A DNA stretch of 20,685 nt. Origin: Clostridia bacterium (lineage in GTDB: Bacteria > Bacillota > Clostridia > CAKSNL01 > HGM11501). Shown here piece after piece: positions 1 to 7,249 of this stretch. The translations under genes and the position numbers were made by a program. Every line of letters starts with the position of its first letter. The first letter of the stretch is position 1. The stretch is taken from positions 1 to 20,685 of the forward strand of contig JAUNRD010000006.1 of NCBI GenBank assembly GCA_030535815.1, read 5' to 3'. The notes under the pieces are model-generated. The model was not told the origin of the DNA. It saw only the letters and a program-made list of their open reading frames with translations, and did not search any database.

Positions 1-88
1 ATTTTCTTGTCATAGCACGGAGGAAATCAAGGTGAGAAATGTACTTTGCGTCCTCTCCCTTTTCGTATCTTAACCACATTCTACTCAT
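1..88 (-). CDS. DUF2344 / TIGR03936 radical SAM-linked protein, 5' end only
   Basis: Only the first 29 codons lie in the window; the rest runs off the left edge. The translation starts MSRMWLRYEKGEDAKYISHL, the typical opening of the DUF2344 (TIGR03936) family, whose members are encoded next to or fused to TIGR03960 radical SAM proteins. The ATG at 86-88 lies inside the end of the upstream radical SAM gene, with an 8-base overlap (ATGAGTAG), so translation is probably coupled. The molecular function of the family is not firmly established. In related Clostridia this pair often precedes ribonuclease G and rplU/rpmA, but that region is outside the window. Identification rests on a short stretch plus strong context. 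Confidence 0.8.
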   Translation of the reverse strand, partial: MSRMWLRYEKGEDAKYISHLDFLRAMTRK

Positions 89-1907
89 AGCATACACCTC
101 CCTTGAAGCATGCGGCACCGCAGCCGGAACATTTCTCACGGCAGTTGGGCGTCACTATCGCCTTTTTGGCATTTTCATTTTCCTTCATTAAAAATTCCTT
201 GGTTACGCCGATATCAATCTTGTCCCAGGGAAGAATTTCATCATAGCTTCTTTCACGTCTGTAAAACTCGGGGGAAAGTCCTGCTTCTCTGAAAGCCTCT
301 TCCCACTTGTCCGCAAGGAAGAATTCGTCCCATCCGTCAAACTTACAACCTTTTTTAACCGCAAGTTCAATAACTTTGGAAAGTCTTCTGTCGCCGCGGG
401 CAAATACACCTTCAAGCACACTTAAAGTTGATTCGTGCCAGTTATATTTAATGAATTTGGAGTTTATTTCTTCCTTTAATGCAACCTGTTTTTCACGGAG
501 TTCTTCCATTTCGTTCTGCCTTGCCCACTGGAAAGGCGTGAAGGGCTTGGGAACAAAGGAAGACACGCTTATTGTAACAGAGGGGCGCTTGCCCTTTTCG
601 GGTGAGGTTTTGAAAAATTCGCTTACTACCTTTTTGGAAAGGTCAGCAATGCCGAGGCAGTCGGACAGCTCCTCAAATGGAAGACCTATCATAAAGTAAA
701 GCTTTATGCTTGTCCATCCGCCCGTAAATGCAAGATTTGCACTCTTTAACAAATCCTCTTCCGTAACGCCTTTATTTATAACGTCACGCATTCTCTGGGT
801 GCCGGCTTCGGGAGCAAAGGTAAGGCCTGTCCTTCTTACCTTCTGTACCTTGCTCATTAAATCAAGGGAGAAGTTATCCACACGAAGGGACGGAAGGGAT
901 AAGCTTACCTTTTCCTTTTCTGTCATTTTAAGTAGTTCTTCCGTAAAGCAACCGAGGCTTCTGTAATCGCTGGTGGAAAGTGACATCAAGGACATTTCCT
1001 CATAGCCCGTGGATTTCATCAACGCTTCTGCCTGACGGAGAAGCGTTTCGGGGCTTTTCTCCCTTACGGGACGGTAAATCATACCCGCCTGGCAGAAACG
1101 GCAGCCGCGGATACAGCCGCGGAACATTTCAAGCATAATTCTGTCGTGGACAACATCTATATAAGGAACGATTATTTTATCGGGATAATATGCTTCGTCA
1201 AGATTTTCCATAACGCACTTTCGCACCTTGTCGGGGGCATCGGGCGTATTTTTCTCAAAGGACTTTATGGTTCCGTCCTCGTTATATTCCACATCATAGA
1301 AGGAAGGCACATAGAAGCCCTTAAGGCGGGAGACTCTCTTTAAAAAGCCCTGTCTGTCCTCACCCGATGCTTTCCAGGAAAGGTATTCATCCATAAGAGC
1401 AAGAGTTGACTCTTCGCCCTCACCTATTGAGAAAAAGTCGAAAAAGTCTGCCACGGGCTCACCGTTATAGGTGCAGGAGCCACCGGCATAGATAAATGGA
1501 CAGTCTTCCCCTCTGTCCTTTGAATAGAGGGGGATTCCTGCTAAATCCAGCATATTAACCACGTTAGTGTAGCACATTTCATACTGAAGGGTAAAGCCAA
1601 CGAAGTCAAAATCCTTTACCGGTGTCTTGGTTTCAAGGGAAAAAAGAGGAAGTCCTTCCTTTCTCAATTCCTCCTCCATATCGGGCCAGGGCGCAAACAC
1701 TCTTTCGCAGAAGGTGTCTTCCCTTTCGTTTAACAGGTGATATAAAATCTTCATACCAAGGTGGCTCATACCGATTTCATAGGAATCGGGGAAGCAGAAG
1801 GCATAGCGGATTTTGACGTCTTCGGGATTTTTTTTGACGCTGTTATATTCACCGCCTGTGTAGCGGCCGGGCTTTTGCACCCTTTTTAATATTTTGTCGA
1901 GTTTCAT
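81..1907 (-). CDS. TIGR03960 family radical SAM protein
   Basis: A 608-residue protein. The N-terminal region (about 30-200) resembles the B12-binding-like Rossmann fold that precedes many radical SAM domains. The radical SAM core follows, with the 4Fe-4S motif CIRGCRFC (Cys265, Cys269, Cys272). The C-terminal tail is Cys-rich (Cys589, 593, 596, 600, 606) and could hold a second metal or Fe-S site. The ATG at 1907 has an upstream GAGGA ribosome site. The family is usually unfused or fused to DUF2344, and here the partner overlaps its stop codon. The substrate is unknown; a role in tRNA or ribosome-related modification has been suggested from gene neighbourhood only. It has its own promoter at 1943-1971. 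Family assignment is confident, function is not. Confidence 0.9.
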   Translation of the reverse strand: MKLDKILKRVQKPGRYTGGEYNSVKKNPEDVKIRYAFCFPDSYEIGMSHLGMKILYHLLNEREDTFCERVFAPWPDMEEELRKEGLPLFSLETKTPVKDFDFVGFTLQYEMCYTNVVNMLDLAGIPLYSKDRGEDCPFIYAGGSCTYNGEPVADFFDFFSIGEGEESTLALMDEYLSWKASGEDRQGFLKRVSRLKGFYVPSFYDVEYNEDGTIKSFEKNTPDAPDKVRKCVMENLDEAYYPDKIIVPYIDVVHDRIMLEMFRGCIRGCRFCQAGMIYRPVREKSPETLLRQAEALMKSTGYEEMSLMSLSTSDYRSLGCFTEELLKMTEKEKVSLSLPSLRVDNFSLDLMSKVQKVRRTGLTFAPEAGTQRMRDVINKGVTEEDLLKSANLAFTGGWTSIKLYFMIGLPFEELSDCLGIADLSKKVVSEFFKTSPEKGKRPSVTISVSSFVPKPFTPFQWARQNEMEELREKQVALKEEINSKFIKYNWHESTLSVLEGVFARGDRRLSKVIELAVKKGCKFDGWDEFFLADKWEEAFREAGLSPEFYRRERSYDEILPWDKIDIGVTKEFLMKENENAKKAIVTPNCREKCSGCGAACFKGGVCYE

Positions 1908-1942
1908 GAGCAGTCCTCATTTCTTACTTTTGTATATCTCAC

Positions 1943-1971
1943 ATTGTACCATATTTCCGCCACTCTTTCAA
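1943..1971 (-). promoter_or_regulatory. sigma-A-type promoter of the radical SAM gene
   Basis: On the minus strand a -35 TTGAAA (1966-1971) and a -10 TACAAT (1943-1948) are separated by exactly 17 bases. This predicts a transcript start near 1936 and a leader of about 30 bases before the ATG at 1907. It suggests the radical SAM/DUF2344 pair can be transcribed independently of the M50 protease gene 71 bp upstream. Confidence 0.6.
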
Positions 1972-1978
1972 GTCCCTT

Positions 1979-2788
1979 TTAAGTTATTTCCCGAAGGCGG
2001 AGCGCGGCTCCTTTCTCAATTATTTCTTTCGTCAGATGCTCCTCTGTGATTTCGGACTTTACCTTACCGTCATCTCCGATTACCGTAACGACAGCATATC
2101 TTGTCGGAGGAACAGATGATAAAATGCTTCTTGCCGGAAGGCTTTCTCTTGCCGCAATGTTAAAGACTTTTCTGCAGCCTCCCTTAAGCTTATCTCCATA
2201 GTTTAAGGTACAGGCGAAAAGTTTTTCTTTCCCGCTATCCGTAATTGCCGAAAAAAGCAAAAATGCTCCCGCTGTAAAAACAGATAGATTAAAGCCTGTC
2301 ACCGTCGCCTGGAAAATTCCCAGCAATGTGAGCAGTACACCTCCTGAAACGGATATTATCCTCATCACGGATAAAGCCTTAAAACCTCCGACCACGTGAG
2401 AAATGATGGAGTAAACCATTCTTCCGCCATCCAACGGCATAACGGGGAAAAGGTTGATTAAAGCCATCGCAAGATTAATTTCATAAAGAGGACCTTCTTT
2501 AACAAAAAGCACCATAATCAAATTAAAAACAGGACCTGCCGAGGCTATAAAAAATTCCTTACCGGGACTTTTGACAGTATTCACAAACAGTCTGCAACCG
2601 TAGGGCATAATGGCGATGCCGTGACATTTTTCCTTTAATAAAAGGGACGCCAGAAGGTGACTTAATTCGTGGCAGATTGCCGTAATAAACGCCATTGCCG
2701 TGATAAGAAACGTCCCGGAAAAGCAAGAAACAGCAAAAAGGATAAAAACCGAAAAATGAATATAAAGCCCCTTTGCAAATTTAATCAC
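1979..2788 (-). CDS. SpoIVFB-like M50 site-2 protease
   Basis: A 269-residue polytopic membrane protein. It has the zinc-binding HELSH motif (His40, Glu41, His44) in a hydrophobic segment, and the second M50 signature NLFPVMPLDGG (112-122), where Asp120 is the expected third zinc ligand. The size and N-terminal catalytic helix fit the SpoIVFB branch, which cleaves pro-sigma-K in Bacillus by intramembrane proteolysis. The C-terminal part (about 190-269) is soluble and may be a small regulatory domain. The start is GTG at 2788, preceded by GAGG with 6-base spacing, and it overlaps the stop of the upstream 64-codon gene by 8 bases (GTGATTAA). Location beside the radical SAM pair is common in Clostridia. 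The actual substrate (pro-sigma-K or another protein) is not shown. Confidence 0.85.
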   Translation of the reverse strand: MIKFAKGLYIHFSVFILFAVSCFSGTFLITAMAFITAICHELSHLLASLLLKEKCHGIAIMPYGCRLFVNTVKSPGKEFFIASAGPVFNLIMVLFVKEGPLYEINLAMALINLFPVMPLDGGRMVYSIISHVVGGFKALSVMRIISVSGGVLLTLLGIFQATVTGFNLSVFTAGAFLLFSAITDSGKEKLFACTLNYGDKLKGGCRKVFNIAARESLPARSILSSVPPTRYAVVTVIGDDGKVKSEITEEHLTKEIIEKGAALRLREIT

Positions 2789-2975
2789 TTGTCACCTCAG
2801 AAAACACATTCACCTCCGCTTTTTCGGAAAACTCGTGAATTGCCGAAAGTGCATTATCCCCCACCTCTTTAAGGCTCTCTGCCAGTTCCTCATTGAACAC
2901 CGATGCCGCAAGAAGACAAATTAAAGCTATTGATAAAATGCAGAAAACTGCACCGATTCCTCTTAAAAATCGCAC
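2781..2975 (-). CDS. small single-pass membrane protein overlapping the M50 protease gene
   Basis: A 64-residue protein with a hydrophobic N-terminal segment (about residues 5-27), followed by a short acidic, probably helical tail of about 37 residues. It starts with GTG at 2975, with a strong AGGAGG site 8 bases upstream, and its stop overlaps the GTG start of the protease. The strong ribosome site and coupling argue for a real gene. I do not recognise a family. By position it sits where many Clostridia encode a SpoIVFA/M23-type partner of SpoIVFB, and its N-terminal anchor could be a remnant or minimal functional equivalent of that partner. No peptidase domain is present. Function is inferred from context only. 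Confidence 0.7.
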   Translation of the reverse strand: MRFLRGIGAVFCILSIALICLLAASVFNEELAESLKEVGDNALSAIHEFSEKAEVNVFSEVTSD

Positions 2976-3083
2976 AAAAACGCCCTCCTTTTTTTGTTTA
3001 AAGCTTCCAAACTTTTTCGCTTTTGCAACCTTATCACTCCAAAATTTGTATTATTTATGAAAACACCCGAAAGGAATGATTTT

Positions 3084-4715
3084 ATGAAAAAGAAATTTTT
3101 GGCGCTTATCTTAATCTGTGTATCATTATTTTCCCTTGCCGGATGCAAAGCCCCCGAGGTTATCGGAATTCACGAGGCAGAAGATGACGGAGAAAACTAC
3201 CTTACCGAAGACTATGCCGAAGCAGAAGCCAAGGAAATGGCATCAGCTACGGAAAACAGCCGCATATATTTCACCGACAGCACTGACTATAACTCCCTTT
3301 CAAGTGAAGAATATGAAAGCGCCGAGGAATCAATCTTCAAAAACCCCGTAACAAGCCCGTTATCCACCTTTTCGGCGGATGTTGACACGGCATCATACTC
3401 TGTTATCCGCCGTTTCATCCTCGATGGCGAACTTCCGCCCACAGATGCGGTTCGTACAGAAGAAATCATAAACTACTTTGACTACGACCTTCCTCTGCCA
3501 TCCGACGGAACACCCTTTTCTGTTACCACCGAGCTTCACAATTGCCCCTGGAACAAGGATAACCTTCTTCTGATGCTTGCTTTGAAGGGGGATGAAATTA
3601 AAGAGAAAACCCCTCAGAATCTGGTCTTTTTAATTGACACATCAGGCTCCATGCATCAGGATAACCGCCTTCCTTTAATACAGAAATCCATAAGCCTTTT
3701 ACTGGATAAGCTTGACGATGACGATAAAATAACCATAGTTACCTATGCAGGAAGCTCCGGCGTGGCTTTATCTCCCACAAAGGTTAAGCACCGAGACAAA
3801 ATAATTGATGCGGTAAATTCGCTGGAAGCTTTTGGCTCTACCAACGGAGAAGCGGGAATCCGCCTTGCTTATGAGGCTGCCCTCGAAAATAAGGTCAACG
3901 GCAACAACCGCATAATCCTTTGCACCGACGGTGACTTTAACGTAGGCATGGCGGATAACGAAGAGCTTGAAAAGCTCATAGAAGAAAAAAGGGAGCTTGG
4001 AATTTACCTTACCGTCCTCGGCTTTGGTATGGGAAATTATAAGGATGCCCGGATGGAGACCTTAGCCGACAAGGGCAACGGAAACTACGCCTATATCGAC
4101 TCCTTAATGGAGGCAAAAAGAGTTCTTTCAGATAAGCTTACGGGCACTTTATATACCATTGCCGACGATGTAAAATTCCAGGCGGAATTTAACCCCAAAA
4201 AAGTAAAATCCTACCGCCTTATAGGCTATGACAACCGTCTGCTCGAAACGGAGGATTTCGAAAATGACAAAAAGGACGCAGGTGAAGTGGGAGCAGGTCA
4301 CACCCTGGTCGTGCTTTATGAAATAGTACCGGGAGATGCCACGGAAAACGCCAATCTTAAGTATCAGAGCGTAATTGACAAAGGCGATTTATTAACCTTC
4401 CGCATACGTTATAAATCCCCCGGAGAGAATGAAAGCAAGCTTTCGGAATTCGTGATAAAAAAGAATGTATCTTCAAATAAAAGCGCAAACTTTGCCCTTG
4501 CCGCATCAGGAGCGGAGCTATCCCTGATTTTGAAAAATTCGGAATTTAAGGGAGATGCAAGCTTTGAATCGGTAATTGAAAACGCCCGCCTTGCCGCAAA
4601 ATCAGACGATCCCTTCGGAATAAGGGCAGAATTTCTGCAGATAGCAGAGCTTTGCCGAATCCTTTATGAAAATGAGGGAGCGGATAAAACAGAATATCCA
4701 AAATACGAAAACTGA
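3084..4715 (+). CDS. von Willebrand factor A lipoprotein (YfbK-like)
   Basis: A 543-residue exported lipoprotein. Residues 1-20 form a lipoprotein signal peptide ending in the lipobox LAGC, so Cys21 is the likely lipidated residue. An acidic linker (about 25-85) leads to the vWF N-terminal domain (about 88-170) and then the vWA domain, with a complete MIDAS metal site: DTSGSM (185-190), Thr253 and Asp282 in CTDGD. The C-terminal part (about 355-540) matches the DUF3520-type region of YfbK-like proteins. The reading frame is open from 2994, but ATG 3084 is chosen because it starts the signal peptide and follows GAAAGGA. The protein probably binds a ligand or partner at the outer face of the membrane; the ligand is unknown. 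No clear terminator follows. Confidence 0.9.
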   Translation: MKKKFLALILICVSLFSLAGCKAPEVIGIHEAEDDGENYLTEDYAEAEAKEMASATENSRIYFTDSTDYNSLSSEEYESAEESIFKNPVTSPLSTFSADVDTASYSVIRRFILDGELPPTDAVRTEEIINYFDYDLPLPSDGTPFSVTTELHNCPWNKDNLLLMLALKGDEIKEKTPQNLVFLIDTSGSMHQDNRLPLIQKSISLLLDKLDDDDKITIVTYAGSSGVALSPTKVKHRDKIIDAVNSLEAFGSTNGEAGIRLAYEAALENKVNGNNRIILCTDGDFNVGMADNEELEKLIEEKRELGIYLTVLGFGMGNYKDARMETLADKGNGNYAYIDSLMEAKRVLSDKLTGTLYTIADDVKFQAEFNPKKVKSYRLIGYDNRLLETEDFENDKKDAGEVGAGHTLVVLYEIVPGDATENANLKYQSVIDKGDLLTFRIRYKSPGENESKLSEFVIKKNVSSNKSANFALAASGAELSLILKNSEFKGDASFESVIENARLAAKSDDPFGIRAEFLQIAELCRILYENEGADKTEYPKYEN

Positions 4716-4780
4716 CACTCCATTTTTTAGTCTACATCACAATTATATTTTGAAAAGAATGTAAAAATGACGGTAAAATA

Positions 4781-4809
4781 TTGACTGAAAAGAGATTTTG
4801 TGATATTAT
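4781..4809 (+). promoter_or_regulatory. sigma-A-type promoter of the HPr-like gene
   Basis: TTGACT (4781-4786) and TATTAT (4804-4809) are separated by 17 bases. The predicted transcript start is near 4816, so the ribosome site AAGGAAAGGAG (4813-4823) lies at the very 5' end of the message. The HPr-like gene is therefore likely its own transcription unit. Confidence 0.7.
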
Positions 4810-4832
4810 ATTAAGGAAAGGAGATGTTTTAC

Positions 4833-5063
4833 ATGAAATCTTTTAACATCGCACTTAATTCTATTTTGGACGTAAAGGAGTTTGTTAACATCGTTAACAA
4901 GTGCCCCTACGACATCGACCTTGCATCCTCCAGATATGTGGTTGACGCAAAATCAATCATGGGCATCTTCAGCCTTGACTTGAGCAAGCCTCTCACTCTC
5001 ACAGTTCACTCTGACGATTGCGACGATCTGGCATCCGAACTCAAGAAGTTTTCTGTAGAATAA
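4833..5063 (+). CDS. Crh-like HPr family protein lacking the phosphocarrier histidine
   Basis: A 76-residue protein aligning over its length with HPr. The core around KSIMGIFSLDL matches the HPr segment KSIMGVMSL, so Ser41 corresponds to regulatory Ser46, the target of HPr kinase. The N-terminal active-site loop is not GxHARP: the His15 position is Asp13, Arg17 is Lys15 and Pro18 is Glu16. It therefore cannot accept phosphate from enzyme I in the usual way. It resembles Bacillus Crh in losing His15 while keeping the serine, which suggests a regulatory rather than transport role. ATG 4833 is preferred over 4824, because 4824 directly abuts the ribosome site while 4833 is 9 bases from it. A strong terminator follows. 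Confidence 0.8.
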   Translation: MKSFNIALNSILDVKEFVNIVNKCPYDIDLASSRYVVDAKSIMGIFSLDLSKPLTLTVHSDDCDDLASELKKFSVE

Positions 5064-5071
5064 GCAAAAGA

Positions 5072-5103
5072 AAAAGCTCCGTGGCGAATGCCACGGAGCT
5101 TTT
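5072..5103. terminator. bidirectional terminator between HPr-like gene and AraC regulator
   Basis: A perfect 14-bp stem (5072-5085 with 5090-5103) has a GAAT loop, with a T run on the right and an A run on the left. It can terminate both the rightward HPr-like transcript and the leftward regulator transcript, whose stop codon (5104-5106) abuts it. Confidence 0.9.
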
Positions 5104-6024
5104 TTATTCCGATAGGTGCTTTTTTTCATCGAAATTTCTTATTCTCTCTATAAATTCCGACGGGGTTTCCCCGTTTATTTTTTTAAACACGCGTGAAAAA
5201 TAGTGAACGTCGGAAAAGCCAACCTCGCTTGCCACCTCGCTTACCGTCTGATAGGACTTGCTTAAAAAAAGCTCCTTTGCGCGGTTTAAGCGACAGTAAT
5301 TAACATATTGCATAGGAGTGGTTTTAAGCTCTTTGCGGAAGTATCTTATAATCTGCTGTTTTGTGACACTTGAGTGCTTCGCAATATCAGACAGGGTGAT
5401 TTCTTCGGTATAATTCTGCTTTATAAAGGAAAGGGCGCGGCGTAAATTAGGAGGCACAGCCCTTTCTATCCTTGTTTCATCCTTTATTTTCTCCCTGGTT
5501 TCCTCCGTCATAAGAGCAAGGATTTCGCAAAGAGCCAAAGATGTTTCAAGACCACTTTCTATGTGGTGACGGGAAAAGTTTTTACGAAGGCGACTAAAAG
5601 CATCGGAAAAATCCCCCTCCCTGCCGGAAAAATCACTGCATTCCAAAAGGTATGCCGTATAGGGGCTTTCGTCGATTCCGTTTTCAAGTATACTTTTATT
5701 TATACCGTCGCGCCTTTTTATAATTTCGCCCTTGAGCTCAGCTATGGAAAGCGGAGTTATTTCACCCGACTTAAAGTGTATATAAGTCATTGTGCAAAAG
5801 GTATCTCCCACCGGGCTTCTTTTATAGCTTTGCCCTTCCGGGATGAAAAGGAGGCTTCCTTCCTCTACCATATGCTCTTCTCCGTTTATCTCAATTAAGC
5901 AGCATCCCTTTTCAACATATATAAAAATGTTGTAAGGATCCGCCACCTGCCACACGGTTTTTCTGGTAACAGAATACACCTTTGTAACCTTTGGAAAATG
6001 CGATAAATCCAAGCTGTAGAACAC
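5104..6024 (-). CDS. AraC family transcriptional regulator with N-terminal cupin domain
   Basis: A 306-residue protein. Residues about 20-85 form an AraC-type cupin ligand-binding domain (IEINGEEHMVEEGSLLFIPE), and residues about 193-298 form the AraC/XylS DNA-binding domain with two helix-turn-helix units (about 212-231 and 260-283, the latter including the signature SEVASEVGFSDVHYFSRVFK). It starts with GTG at 6024; an in-frame stop a short way upstream rules out a longer protein. The gene is divergent from three oxidoreductase genes, so it probably activates them in response to a sugar-like ligand. Its promoter is the mirror image of the promoter of those genes. The ligand is unknown. Confidence 0.9.
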   Translation of the reverse strand: MFYSLDLSHFPKVTKVYSVTRKTVWQVADPYNIFIYVEKGCCLIEINGEEHMVEEGSLLFIPEGQSYKRSPVGDTFCTMTYIHFKSGEITPLSIAELKGEIIKRRDGINKSILENGIDESPYTAYLLECSDFSGREGDFSDAFSRLRKNFSRHHIESGLETSLALCEILALMTEETREKIKDETRIERAVPPNLRRALSFIKQNYTEEITLSDIAKHSSVTKQQIIRYFRKELKTTPMQYVNYCRLNRAKELFLSKSYQTVSEVASEVGFSDVHYFSRVFKKINGETPSEFIERIRNFDEKKHLSE

Positions 6025-6075
6025 AAAATCACCAACCTTATGTTAATTTTGTCCACCATTTTAATAATAAAATCC

Positions 6076-6112
6076 ATTTACAATTATAGCATCTCTTTTT
6101 ATAATTGTAAAT
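6076..6112. promoter_or_regulatory. perfectly symmetric bidirectional promoter
   Basis: Two 13-bp arms, ATTTACAATTATA (6076-6088) and its exact reverse complement (6100-6112), flank an 11-bp spacer. On the plus strand this gives -35 TTTACA (6077-6082), 17 bases, and -10 TATAAT (6100-6105). On the minus strand it gives -35 TTTACA (6106-6111), 17 bases, and -10 TATAAT (6083-6088). The predicted starts are near 6112 rightward (oxidoreductase operon) and near 6076 leftward (AraC gene). The two promoters fully overlap, so polymerase can occupy only one orientation at a time. Confidence 0.75.
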
Positions 6113-6118
6113 AGATAA

Positions 6119-6134
6119 TTAAGCAAATGCTTAA
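6119..6134. promoter_or_regulatory. 16-bp palindrome in the leader of the oxidoreductase operon
   Basis: TTAAGCA-AA-TGCTTAA is a perfect dyad just after the predicted rightward transcript start, and its end overlaps the ribosome site AAGGAGGT (6133-6140). It could be an operator for a dimeric regulator, or a small RNA hairpin next to the ribosome site. It lies outside both promoters. Confidence 0.45.
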
Positions 6135-6146
6135 GGAGGTATTTTT

Positions 6147-7238
6147 ATGACAAAACAGTATAAGGTTGCCGTAATCGGTTGCGGTATGTTCGCAAATGCC
6201 CAGTATCTTCCCAACATCACAAAGGAAGCAAACGCCGTTTGTGTTGCGGTGGTTGATATAGTAAAGGAAAGAGCAGAAGCTGCCGCCGCAAAATACGGTG
6301 TGCCCAAAGTTTATGAAAACGTTTACGAATTAATCGAAAAGTGCGACTTTGATATTGCCATTGATGCGGCATCAATCCAGGCGCATCACGAAATAAATAT
6401 GGCTATCCTTGCTTCAGGTAAGCACTTAATTTCCCAGAAGCCTGCCGCACCCACCGTTGAAATGCTCACAGAGCAGATTGAGCTTGCAAAGAAAATGGGC
6501 GTTAAATTTGCCTGCGTGCCGGTGCATCCCATGAGATATGACCTTGCCATTGCCAAGGACTTAATAAAGAAGGATGCCATAGGCGCACCTTACTATGCAA
6601 AGTGCAATATGTCCCACGGCGGACCTGAATATTTCCAGTACCGCGAGGCTGACCCCTCCTGGTTTTTCGAGCCCGGTGCAGGCGCCCTTGTTGATATGGG
6701 TGTTCACGGTCTTCAGATAGTTACAAGCCTTTTCGGTCCTGCAAAGGCATTTTCCTGTATGGCTAAAATCACCACTCCCGAAAGAATGGTGCGCTCCGGT
6801 GCCTTTGACGGAAAAATGATTAAGACGGATATGCTTCCCGACCAGTATGTAATCTGCCTTGATTACGGAGAAGGCAAAATGGCAATGGTGGACACAGGCT
6901 TTTCACAGAAGGCAAGCCGTGCTCCCCAGCTTGAAATTTTCGGAGAGAGAGGCACTCTTTCCTTCGCCCGCCCCTATATGTCAAACCCTGCGCCAGACCT
7001 TTACATAGACAGCATTGATATGGGCTTAAAGGGATGGATGGTTCCGGAAACGCCTGCAAAGCCCCCGAAAAAGATGATAAGCCAGTGCTGCTGTTTAGGC
7101 GATATCATCGATGCAATAGAAAATGACAAATCCCCCGTATTGTCTCCCGAGCACGCAAGACACGTTCTTGAAATTATGTGCAAGATTCCCGAGGCAATCG
7201 AAAAGGGCGTAACAATTAAACTTGAAACCACATTTTAA
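6147..7238 (+). CDS. Gfo/Idh/MocA family oxidoreductase 1
   Basis: A 363-residue NAD(P)-dependent oxidoreductase. The N-terminal Rossmann fold begins VAVIGCGMFANAQYLP (7-22) with the dinucleotide-binding glycines. The family EKP motif appears as SQKP, with catalytic Lys98 kept and Glu replaced by Gln. The DxGxH motif is intact in LVDMGVH (Asp183, His187). Members oxidise or reduce hydroxyl groups of sugars, inositols and glycosides. It is the first gene of a three-gene operon with short gaps of 11 and 15 bases, downstream of the symmetric promoter and an AAGGAGGT ribosome site. The specific substrate cannot be read from the sequence. The three genes are about as diverged as separate subfamilies, so they probably act at different steps or positions. 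Confidence 0.9.
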   Translation: MTKQYKVAVIGCGMFANAQYLPNITKEANAVCVAVVDIVKERAEAAAAKYGVPKVYENVYELIEKCDFDIAIDAASIQAHHEINMAILASGKHLISQKPAAPTVEMLTEQIELAKKMGVKFACVPVHPMRYDLAIAKDLIKKDAIGAPYYAKCNMSHGGPEYFQYREADPSWFFEPGAGALVDMGVHGLQIVTSLFGPAKAFSCMAKITTPERMVRSGAFDGKMIKTDMLPDQYVICLDYGEGKMAMVDTGFSQKASRAPQLEIFGERGTLSFARPYMSNPAPDLYIDSIDMGLKGWMVPETPAKPPKKMISQCCCLGDIIDAIENDKSPVLSPEHARHVLEIMCKIPEAIEKGVTIKLETTF

Positions 7239-7249
7239 GGAGGCACACT

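Noticed and set aside
307..699. 130-codon plus-strand frame inside the radical SAM gene
   Set aside because: It is antisense to a well-conserved gene; the Ser-rich composition is typical of a shadow frame.
2994..3083. N-terminal extension of the vWA lipoprotein from ATG 2994
   Set aside because: It would bury the lipoprotein signal peptide; ATG 3084 has a ribosome site and begins a perfect signal sequence.
2976..3083. Promoters for the vWA gene and for the small membrane protein gene in the divergent gap
   Set aside because: TATTAT at 3049-3054 exists, but the nearest -35-like TTGCAA is 20 bases away, and no good minus-strand pair is seen. Sporulation sigma sites are possible but not clear enough to call.
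4716..4780. Terminator after the vWA gene
   Set aside because: There is a short T run but no convincing stem; readthrough into the HPr-like gene cannot be excluded.
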